Shown in pieces: positions 1-9,200 of a stretch of 17,046 nucleotides of DNA. The DNA is taken from NCBI GenBank assembly GCA_964540605.1, contig CAZINM010000019.1:1-17046 (forward strand), given 5' to 3'. Position 1 is the first letter of the stretch, and the number at the start of each line of letters is the position of its first letter. The notes under the pieces are model-generated. The model ran no database searches. It had not been told where the DNA came from and saw only the letters and a list, made by a program, of their open reading frames with translations. The position numbers and the translations under genes were made by a program. The DNA comes from CAZINM01 sp964540605. GTDB taxonomy: Bacteria > Patescibacteriota > Dojkabacteria > SC72 > JAHDCA01.

Positions 1-666
1 AGATCTTGCCATCTCTTCTATCTCTTTCAAGGCAGAGATCTGATCATTTATCTCTTCTCTAAGTCGCATTACATCCTCTTCCATCTCTTGAAGCTCTTTA
101 CCCAAAAATAGCTCTCGATCTTCAATTAACCTCTTTGTACCGTATAGAGCTAATCTCCTATAATCTCCAATTATCCTTCCTCTACTATAGTTATCTGGAA
201 GACCTGTGATTATATGATGATGTCGGAGCAGTTTGACATCGTCAGTATAAGCATCAAAAACGCCATCGTTATGTGTTTTTCTATATTTATAATAAATCTC
301 GCTAACCTTTTTAGGAATTTTATAACCATAAGCTTCTGCTGCTCTCTCAACAAGTTTAATACCACCATTCGGTTTGATCGCCCTCTTCATAGGTGCGTTA
401 GTTTGTAAACCTACGATGATCTCGTTATCCTTATCAATGAATCCTGGCTTATGACTTGTAATTGTAGATGGTGTGTCGACATCAAGATCAAGAATACCTT
501 TTTTTTGTTCTTCCTCGATCAATTTTGTGGTCTCTTCCCAAATTTGTTTTGTTCTATCTGTTACTGGGGCCAAAAACTCCTCACTTCCATCATAATGCTT
601 ATAATTCTTCTGAATAAAATCTCTAACATCAATGATCGATTGCCATTCTCCTGGGTTGAAGTCCAT
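1..666 (-). CDS. pflB: Pyruvate formate-lyase, N-terminal part (cut by window edge)
   Basis: My own translation of the minus strand from ATG at 666 runs 222 codons to position 1 without a stop. The product closely resembles the N-terminus of E. coli PflB: it contains VRDFIQKNY, STITSHKPGFIDK, IVGLQTNAPMKRAIKPNGGI, YRKTHNDGVFDAYT, ITGLPDNYSRGRIIGDYRR and ALYG in the same order. PFL is a cytoplasmic glycyl-radical enzyme that converts pyruvate and CoA to acetyl-CoA and formate in anaerobic fermentation. The catalytic cysteines and the C-terminal glycyl-radical motif lie outside the window, so activity cannot be judged, and a related family member is possible. The N-terminus is a few residues shorter than in E. 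coli. The ATG at 666 has no close Shine-Dalgarno. An AAGGAG lies about 50 bases upstream, but no usual start codon follows it in this frame. The gene diverges from the ATP-grasp gene. The plus-strand ORFs across this region are shadows. Confidence 0.93.
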   Translation of the reverse strand, partial: MDFNPGEWQSIIDVRDFIQKNYKHYDGSEEFLAPVTDRTKQIWEETTKLIEEEQKKGILDLDVDTPSTITSHKPGFIDKDNEIIVGLQTNAPMKRAIKPNGGIKLVERAAEAYGYKIPKKVSEIYYKYRKTHNDGVFDAYTDDVKLLRHHHIITGLPDNYSRGRIIGDYRRLALYGTKRLIEDRELFLGKELQEMEEDVMRLREEINDQISALKEIEEMARS

Positions 667-778
667 ATTTTTAATGGTGATAATCTTACTTACTACAATA
701 TATCACAACAGTTCTCCTTATTTTAGTTATGTTAATAAAATGATAAAATCCGTTCTGTTTATATTTGAATATTAAAAG

Positions 779-1621
779 ATGGTTGAATCACAAAAAGCAT
801 TAATTCAAGCTTGTGAAAACTTAGGATTGAAATATGAAATAATTCACAAAGATCAGATCAGTGTAAAAGTAAAAGCTGGTAAATATAATTTATATTATAC
901 TCACTGGCATAATCCATATAACAGAACAGACACAAGAAGGATCGCTAAAGACAAGGATCTCTCCTACACATTGCTAAAGGATGTCGTAAATATTCCTAAA
1001 TGGAAAGCTTTTATTGATCCAGATATTGAAAAAAGTTATCCAAATTACACTGATATCGGAACGATATATTCTTATGATGAGATAATCAACATCATTGAGA
1101 AGAATTTTAAATATCCGTTGATAATCAAGCCGAATATGAAAAGCATGGGAATAAATGTAGCAAAAGTCGATGATAGAGATGAAACAAAGAATGCTCTTCA
1201 AGCTATATTTGATCTAAATAATAGATATTATGACTATATTGCTATCGCACAACAAAAGATCGATATAGCACATGAGTATCGTGTTACGACATTTAGGTCG
1301 AAGGTTGTATTAGCTTATGAAAAAAGCATCAAGGAGGCAAAATTCATTGGTAATTTAAGTCCATTACATTGGGACGGTGGAAAAGCTATACACATAATTG
1401 ATGAGGATCTTATTCAAAAGTTTGAAGATTTCTGCAAACCAATTCATTCTTTGATCGATCTTGAGTACGCTGGTTATGACATTGCGATCGATACAAACGG
1501 AAAGATGTGGCTGATCGAGGTAAATGGGAATCCTGCAGTAGGACACTTCATCAAAGATTGTGGTATGGATGCAATAATAAGAAAAGATGAGATAATCTTG
1601 AGACAATTAATGCAAGATTAG
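779..1621 (+). CDS. ATP-grasp family ligase, substrate unknown
   Basis: This 280-residue protein has the ATP-grasp arrangement. A lead-in IAKDKDLSYTLLKD (55-68) resembles the segment before the ATP site in RimK/D-Ala-D-Ala-ligase-like enzymes. The strand YPLIIKP (112-118) carries the ATP-binding lysine K117, followed by a glycine-containing loop (121-127). A hinge-like strand lies at 153-162 and EYR at 166-168. The metal ligands are D234 in YDIAID, E247 and N249 in WLIEVNGNP. Such enzymes activate a carboxylate as acyl-phosphate and join it to an amine, often a peptide or amino acid. Nothing here fixes the substrate. At 280 residues it is short, with a reduced N-terminal domain. An in-frame TAA lies two codons before ATG 779, so this is the earliest ATG, and no Shine-Dalgarno precedes it. 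A TATATT at 760-765 could be a -10 box giving a very short leader, but no -35 is evident. It is the only plus-strand gene. Confidence 0.85.
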   Translation: MVESQKALIQACENLGLKYEIIHKDQISVKVKAGKYNLYYTHWHNPYNRTDTRRIAKDKDLSYTLLKDVVNIPKWKAFIDPDIEKSYPNYTDIGTIYSYDEIINIIEKNFKYPLIIKPNMKSMGINVAKVDDRDETKNALQAIFDLNNRYYDYIAIAQQKIDIAHEYRVTTFRSKVVLAYEKSIKEAKFIGNLSPLHWDGGKAIHIIDEDLIQKFEDFCKPIHSLIDLEYAGYDIAIDTNGKMWLIEVNGNPAVGHFIKDCGMDAIIRKDEIILRQLMQD

Positions 1622-1647
1622 CTCTTAATGAAAAGTCGTTGTTTCGA

Positions 1648-2922
1648 TTATAAACCAGCAAGCTCCGAGATCTCATCACTCACCTGACTATCAAATCCAG
1701 AAAATACACGCCCTTGATATTCGATTATTGGATAGTATCCAAAATCTTCGGACACCCCCTCGCTTTCAATATATTTATCTTTCAATTCAGAGATCGCATC
1801 ATAAAAGCCTGATTCTGTATTTAGCATCTCTACATATTCGATACCGTTATCATTAAAAAAATCCAACGCTTCTAAACACATAGGTCCTGTACCATTGTGA
1901 TAGATCATTAATGCTTCAGTATCAACTTCGCTCTCAACTTCATCAGTCGATTCTACCAATTCATCTATTGAGCAGGGATTATTAACATTTTCCTCATCTT
2001 CAAGAGGTATTAAAGGTTTGGGAGTATCGTACTGAACCTCTCTATTCTGAGGAATATCTTCAAAAGAAGCATTAACATCAACATTCAAGAACTCATCAAC
2101 AGAAACCCAATCGATCTTATTAGAATCAAAAAATTCTAAATAAACATCATTCCAACTCTTTTTTAGTCCACCTATATAAGTGTGAGAAACTGGCGATATC
2201 TTAGGTTCTTGCAATGCAACACGAAGCTCGGTAGCAAATTGAGAAGCAGATCCTTCTCTCGCCCAATAGCTATAATCGCATAAACTCCCAGTTCCCCATT
2301 TCTCGGATGATACATTCGAGACTGAGAATATTTTCACATCATACTCCTCTGGTTGATAAATTGTTGCTCTAGCCCCAGTTGTCCCTCTTGCCAACACGAC
2401 ATCGATCGATAATTCCTCTGCAGCTTTTATAGTATTTTCATCATATGCGAAATATTTTGATCCAAATATTTTAAGAGGCTCACCAGTGCAATTTTCTATC
2501 TTTCCTTTTGCACCCATCATGATCTGATACTGATCTTCATAAGGCATATCCCAAAACGGCTGAACTGGATAAACTCCTCCAATCTCTAGACCTTGATCCA
2601 TCAATGTGCGAATTACTGAGCAATTATTTGAAACAAAACTTGAATCTACTAGTAATAACCCTGGAATCTCCCTACTATTCATATCATTAACAAAATTCAC
2701 TAAACCTTCTGTACCTTCAAATTCAATTAATAGCATCAATGCTTTAGTATTGGTGACTACAGAATTATTATTATCTACAACTATATTGTTATGATCATCA
2801 TTACGATCTAGATCAATAACACCTGTTGCTAATAAGATATTTATAACTAATACTGCGATGCCAAATAAAAACAATAAAACGGCTAAAGAATAAGTTAAGA
2901 TCTTTTTAATATTCATAATCAC
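1648..2922 (-). CDS. Membrane-anchored degenerate deacetylase-like domain fused to a glutaredoxin-like domain
   Basis: A short basic N-terminus and one hydrophobic segment (about 8-32) predict an N-in, C-out anchored protein. Residues about 60-275 resemble a NodB/polysaccharide-deacetylase-like barrel: a strand ALMLLIEFEG (61-70), a helix-strand pattern ending EIGGVYP (113-119), and a late SHTYIGG with H247. The usual metal-binding Asp and the HxxxH pair are not visible, so deacetylase activity is doubtful. An acidic linker (about 300-336) leads to a glutaredoxin-like domain (337-424). This has YHNGTGPMC (341-349) where Grx has CPYC, so only C349 remains, then a Grx-type helix, a likely cis-Pro in YYPII (P398) and GRVFSGFD near the end. 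It may be a monothiol oxidoreductase or a binding module outside the membrane. The frame opens at GTG 2922, but ATG 2916 is as likely. It is the last gene of the minus-strand run after the giant surface protein and converges on the ATP-grasp gene with 26 bases between them. Confidence 0.7.
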   Translation of the reverse strand: MIMNIKKILTYSLAVLLFLFGIAVLVINILLATGVIDLDRNDDHNNIVVDNNNSVVTNTKALMLLIEFEGTEGLVNFVNDMNSREIPGLLLVDSSFVSNNCSVIRTLMDQGLEIGGVYPVQPFWDMPYEDQYQIMMGAKGKIENCTGEPLKIFGSKYFAYDENTIKAAEELSIDVVLARGTTGARATIYQPEEYDVKIFSVSNVSSEKWGTGSLCDYSYWAREGSASQFATELRVALQEPKISPVSHTYIGGLKKSWNDVYLEFFDSNKIDWVSVDEFLNVDVNASFEDIPQNREVQYDTPKPLIPLEDEENVNNPCSIDELVESTDEVESEVDTEALMIYHNGTGPMCLEALDFFNDNGIEYVEMLNTESGFYDAISELKDKYIESEGVSEDFGYYPIIEYQGRVFSGFDSQVSDEISELAGL

Positions 2923-3018
2923 ACCGACAGATTTTAATATTTACATATTACACAGACATAAGTGAAAGTTAAAGGGTAAATACTCAAATGCAATGATCTC
3001 AAGATTTCAATGTAAGAT

Positions 3019-3219
3019 CTATTTCTCTTTAAATATGACCATAACGCTTCCAAGTATTACACCACCTACTATTTCATAATGATATTTGATATCAACAACT
3101 TCTATATTATTAGAATGCAAAAATTCATTCACTTTTAACTCTAGCTCCTCAAAATAAGTAGTCTCACTCTTTGGCATTCCTAGACCTTTTCTTGATTCGA
3201 ATATCTTTATTTTGTGCAT
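3019..3219 (-). CDS. Small Cse60-like protein
   Basis: This 66-residue protein begins MHKIKIFESR and continues with ELELKVNEFLHSNNIEVVDI and a closing strand ILGSVMVIFKEK. The pattern of an initial short strand, an amphipathic helix with VNEFL, IEVVDIKY, and a final hydrophobic strand resembles the Cse60 family of small Bacillus proteins, first named from sporulation genes. That family has no established biochemical function that I can name, and sporulation is not implied here. No signal peptide or membrane segment is visible, so it is probably cytoplasmic. It starts 26 bases after the stop codon of the giant surface protein and ends 96 bases before the deacetylase/Grx gene, so co-transcription with both is plausible. 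No Shine-Dalgarno is seen before ATG 3219. The similarity is from memory of the family and is moderate. Confidence 0.6.
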   Translation of the reverse strand: MHKIKIFESRKGLGMPKSETTYFEELELKVNEFLHSNNIEVVDIKYHYEIVGGVILGSVMVIFKEK

Positions 3220-3245
3220 ATTTTTATTTAATAAAATTAATAATA

Positions 3246-6200
3246 TTATTTCTCTGGATGTTCTGGTCCAAAATAAACTCGGTGCATAGGAATATCTGTT
3301 TTAATAACTTTACCTCTATTATTTTTGACATCAATCTTGATATCGTTATTCATTTTTAGTTCAGCTCGCATAGCATGTAGAAGATAACACCCTTTATCAG
3401 CAATAAATCCGTATCTTCCCTTTCGGTCCGTTAGTACTGTATTTACCAGAGATCTATTTTGAATATCAAAAAGCCTAATGAATACACCTTCTAATCTATT
3501 CTCTCTATGATCTTTAAATGCTACTCCCCAATCTTTCAAATGTAAAATGTTGACCACAGTTATGATCAACAGAACAATAAGATTAAGTAATAATACAAGA
3601 TAAGCGAATTTTGATGGATACCATACTATTGATATGGCGATAAGAATAACTCCAAAGAGATTAAGCAATGAACCGAAATTTTTAACAAATATCGTTATCT
3701 TATCTTTCAATTTATTATAGAAACTCATATCATGACTCAATATTGGATACATTGGGATATCATAAGGAACACTACGTTCTTTCTTATATTGGATAACTCC
3801 TCCAAAATATTTGCCAGTAAGGTCATACCTCTTACTTATTGGATCATTCAATGTTGCAATTGCATAATCTTTATGTTCAACATTAATAATGTAACGACCT
3901 TCATCAGTAATGAATCGATATCTACCCTCAAGGTCCGTTATGGTAGTAGAAACGATCTTACTTGAAGCCACATCAACAAGCTTTACAATTGCAAATGGAA
4001 TAGGTTCATTTTGATTAGTAAAATCATAAACCAAACCCCATCCCGTCTTTCTCCTTTTCTTGTCAAACAAGATCCCGAATATTAAAGGATAGTTCTTGAT
4101 TAATTGTGTTACCCCTCCACCTAATTTCCAAATAAATCCGAAAAATTGGGTCAGTAAGATAATAAAACCTACTATGATAGCTATTAATGAATATGTTTTT
4201 GATGTAATTCTATTAAGCATGTTATTGTCTTTTACTGGTACTAAGTGATCATCTCCATTCTCTTCATTTCCTGGATCTCCACTATTTTTATCATCCCTGT
4301 GATCATCTTCTGATGGAGTATCTTCTTTACCATGTTCAGGATCATCATTATCATATTCCTCAGTATCTTTATCATCTTGTGGAACATCATAAGAACGTTG
4401 TTGATCATCATTAAGAATTTCCGGATCACTCGGTGGATCTTCTGATTCTACTGGTGGGTCTTCAGGTGGATCTTCAGGATCTACTGGTGGATCTTCAGGG
4501 TCTACTGGTGGATCTTCAGGGTCTTCAGGTGGGTCTTCTGGGTCTACCGGTGGGTCTTCAGGATCTTCAGGTGGAATTGATCCTCCTTCGTCATCTAGTA
4601 TTGTTATCGTTGAAGCATGATACATACCTATGCTCGATCCGAGAGGATCAGAAAGATTTAAAAATATCGTCCTATAGCCATCAGGTTCATCATTGTCAAA
4701 AACAGTAAATGGAATATCAACTGAGAATTCGCCTGCAGGAATGATAATAGTCCCTGTTTCAAGTAAATAATCTCCTGAATCAGCCGTGCCACCAGTTATA
4801 GAATAATTTATTGACAAAGGTACCATGCTAGGTGCTTTTTGTAATACTAACTTGATCACACCACTTCCAGAATTTTCGTAGATAGTTTGATTTAAATAAC
4901 CGAACTCGATCTCTGGATCTTCAACCACTGCTGGAAGTTCACCAAATTGTGCTAGAAACCCAAAAGATTCATAATCCCCAAATGTATACATATCACCACC
5001 AACATATAAAGTATTTCCAACAGCATGAATTACAAAAGGTGTAGAATCTGGAGATGGATTCCAACTAGTAACACTACCTTCAGAAATAGGCGTGCATTCT
5101 TCTCTGTCATCAACAGAGACATTATCTATCCAACCTTGATCACTACCGGCACTTGAGCTACTGTCTTTCTCATATTTCCATGTAATAGTATGCATTCCAG
5201 AAGATAATGTTTTTACAACAGTTGTCCAATCAACTTCTCCAGATATTCTTGATTCATAATCCGTATCATAAGTGCAGGAGGGGTTATCAATACAATAATA
5301 GAGATGATCATAATCAGTTTCGGAGCTAACTTTCCAATCAAAAGATAATGTCGATTCTTGAGCAAGATCTATTGTATAGGACATTACTGCAACCTGAGAA
5401 TCTCCTAATAATTCATTTGAGTTTGTTGATCTTAGTCCATCTGAATAATTTAAAGTATCGATCAACCAAGGTTGATGTCCACTATCTACACTCCAACCTG
5501 TCGGTGGATAAGGATCCACTTCAAAAGATTCTGAAAGATATATGTTTGCTGGTGGTGGACAACTATGTTCAATCAAAGAAACTTCCATCAATGCATATCT
5601 AGGACTCATGAAATATCCACCAATAAATAGAGATTCTTGAGTTATCTCTAAAGCATGAACCTCATCATCCAATCCCAACCCGAGATCTACCATAGACATG
5701 TCAGATAGATCAAAAGCAACAATGTAATTAATGTTGCTCGCGTTTACTGAATTGAAATCTCCCCCTACATACAATCTATTTTGATCCGCTTCTAACTCAT
5801 AAACACCATATCCTCCTATTGGATTCGGTGACCAATCAGAGACGATCCCAGTCACTGGATCTAATAGTAACAAATTTTCCTTATCTTCATAAATGAAATC
5901 TCCTCCAATGAACAAATCTTCACCATGAGGTAATATCTTATATATAACTGGCCAATCACTATTAGTTATATCTATCGAAAGATCAGTCGGAATGTTGCTT
6001 TGATCATCAAATGCCGCGAAAGCAATTCTTTCTTCACCGTTAGCTCTTGTGAACCAACCTCCAATGTATACAGTATTACCTGCAACAGCTAAACTTTCGA
6101 CTTCTTCATCTAAATAAGGGTTCCATGATGTTACAACTCCAGTTTCTAGATCTATTGATGCAGAGTAATTTCTTGTAAAACCATTTACTGCGGTAAAATC

Positions 6201-9200
6201 TCCTCCGATGTAAAGCTTGTTCTTAAAACCGACAATATCATTTATCTCTCCATTAAAAATATATGAGAAATCTTTATCAATAGTACCATCATCTTTGATC
6301 CTAAATAATTGATCAATATCATATCCTATCAATGTATGGTATCCACCAATATATAAATAATTTGCATCTGTAGCAAAAGTTAAAGTACCATTCATAGTGT
6401 CAGCTTCTAACTTGAAGCTGTCTATTAGACCCCCAGTTAAAGAATCAACAGCTGCTAAACGAGATTTAGTTTCTCCACCAACACTATCAAAATATCCTGC
6501 GAGATATATAATTCCTTCATCTAAATGAACCCCATAGATCGTATTATCAACTTGTGCGTTCCAAGGATCGAGTGCACCAGTAAGATCTATTTTTGCGACA
6601 GCGTTTCTTGGTTGCCCATTGACAGTATTAAAATAACCACCGACAAAAACATATGATCCATCAAGTTCAATATCTCTTACATAATCGTCTAGAACAGGAG
6701 CAAATGTCGGGACTATAACACCTGCCGTATCAATTATAGCGATGTGATCATTTGAACCTCCTCCAATAGATGTATAATTGCCTCCAATGAAGATCTGACT
6801 GTCATCGTCACTTATTTCGATATCCCACACAACTCCACTAGGATTTGGATTCCAAGCGATTCTATTACCAGTAGTGGTATCAAATGCTACAACACGATTT
6901 TGGGTTAAACCACCAACAGTAGTAAAATCGCCACCGACATACAATATTGATCCATCAGAGGTAAGATCAACCGTCCTTACCCAATCATTCAAGTTTGGGT
7001 CCCAAGAAGTAAGCGAATTTGTTGTAAGATCAAATGAACATAAACGATTTCTAGTTTGGCCGTTAACGCCAGTAAATGCACCTCCAACATATAAGATCGT
7101 ACCATCAGGACTAAGAGCCAGATCTTTGACACTTGTGCTATAAGTTCCAGTGAAAACTGGTAATAATGTCTGATCAACAGATCCATCAGAAAGAACATGT
7201 ATCAAGTTACTAACGACATCTTCATTCGCTCTATCAAAATATCCACCAATGAACCAACCTCCCTCACCATCAGGTAAAATTACTGTAACTTCTCCATAAT
7301 AAGATGCACCATCAAGCACGTCCAACACTGGGAAATCACCAGTTGTTACTTCATATGTTATTTTATCTACGGGCAAAGCCATACCACTTGCCCTTCCTAC
7401 AACTTCATCGAACGAACCAGCAACATATGTCATATTTCCATAGCGTTCAATATCAGTTATAGAACCGACAGGGGATACAATACTATTGAAATTAGGTAAG
7501 TTTTCTGGCAATGAGAATGTACTTCTTGGCTCAGGATAAACTACTTCGTTGAGTTCAACAATTAACGGGTCGTCTTCTTCTATTGGTTCATCTGGATCTT
7601 CTACTGGTGCTTCTGGAAGTATCGAGCAATCATAGCTCTCTTCAGTTAGATCATAAGTGGCATTTTGTCCGTAATAACTAACACTCTGACCTCCAACAGA
7701 CGAAATAGTACCACCGAAGAACAAGGTGCCATTCAATTCATCTAAGCTATATGCATATGCACCAGAATTTAAAGCTAATGACCATCCTGTCAATAAGTTT
7801 GTTGTAAGATCAAGTGTCCTAATACCTGTGCCATATTCACCAGTGAAATATAAAAGTGAATCATCGCTACTGATCTTAATACTTAGGATCGAATCATACA
7901 TTGAAAAAGATGGTAGTGTAATTCTGCTTGAATCCGCAGTATTAAAGCCTAGTAGATAATCATAATAAAATCTTCCACCTACAAAGATCTTACTTCCATC
8001 TTGGGTAATTGCCAAAGATTCAGATGTTAGATTCGAATTGTATGGGATGTCTGGATCAAAGGATGTCAACATCCCAGTATCTTTATCTACTCCAGCAATG
8101 AGACTTCTTAATTCACCTTCTATATAGTCAAAGCTCCCAGCTAAATATACATTTGGATCGTAAATAATAATGTCATTTATATCTCCAGAAGAAGATGGCC
8201 TCCAATCAGTTAGTGAATAGTCATTTGTATTGAAAGATGCTAATCGATCAACTGGTGTATTTCCAACATAAAGAAAGCTTCCTCCAACATATAATTCTGT
8301 TTTGTCTTCATCTAATTCAATTGTCTTAACATAACCACTTTTGATATCTGGATCCCAATCATATGTAACACCATTACAAGCATTAACAGCTGCCAAATTA
8401 CCTCTCGAATAACCTCCAACCGATGTGAAGTTTCCTCCGATATAAATGATCGAGCCATTGAAATCGATGTCATATACTTTAGCGCCAGCATTTAAAACTG
8501 GATCCCAATCTATAAGTTCTCTTGAAGAAAGATCTATTGCAGCTAAACCATTGCGAACTTTTCCTCCGAAACTTGTAAATGTTCCACCTAGGAAATATTT
8601 ATCATTTACCTCGTCAAAAGAGATCGTTTTGGGGACTCCGTTAATAGAAGCCCTCTCATCCGATAGTAATTCTCTTGTATTTCGATCATATAGCAAAATT
8701 CGAGTATTAGTCTTGTAATTTCCGCCAATAGCATAAGAAGATAATACATATATTGTATTATCTAAGATCGTGATCTGGTTTACACCATACTGATATATCC
8801 CATACGGACTATTCCAATCTTCAGTAGCACCTGATATTTCATCTACAATTGCAATATTCGGAATACTCAAACCATTAGTAGTGTAAAATCGTCCACCCAA
8901 CCAAACTACACCATTATCGATCAAAATAGTTTGGATATAATCGCTTGTAGTGCCAGCAAGAGCTGGGTCCCAATCATCTATACTTCCATCCGAAGTACTT
9001 ATCGCTGCAGCATTTTTTCTTAGTACACCACCGACAGATGTAATGTCATCCCCTCCTATGTATAAAAGATCTTCTGATTCATTAAGTTGGATATCATATA
9101 CTCCAGCGTTAGTGGGTTGTACATTTGGATTAAAGTTACTGATCATTGATCCATTATTATCAACAGCACCCAGAAGATTCCTTGTAGTAGCAAGTAAACT

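Noticed and set aside
214..726. Two plus-strand ORFs in the left edge region
   Set aside because: They lie antisense to the pflB reading frame, which is clearly conserved at protein level, and they resemble no protein I know.
1622..1647. Bidirectional terminator between the convergent ATP-grasp and deacetylase/Grx genes
   Set aside because: I find no inverted repeat of useful length in these 26 bases.
4432..4574. Possible CRISPR array
   Set aside because: The repeats are contiguous with no unique spacers and encode an in-frame Pro-rich stalk.
4241..4708. ORFs overlapping the stalk repeat, including a plus-strand Leu/Val/Gly-rich one
   Set aside because: They are other-frame readings of the 21-bp tandem repeat and the neighbouring acidic codons within the giant gene.
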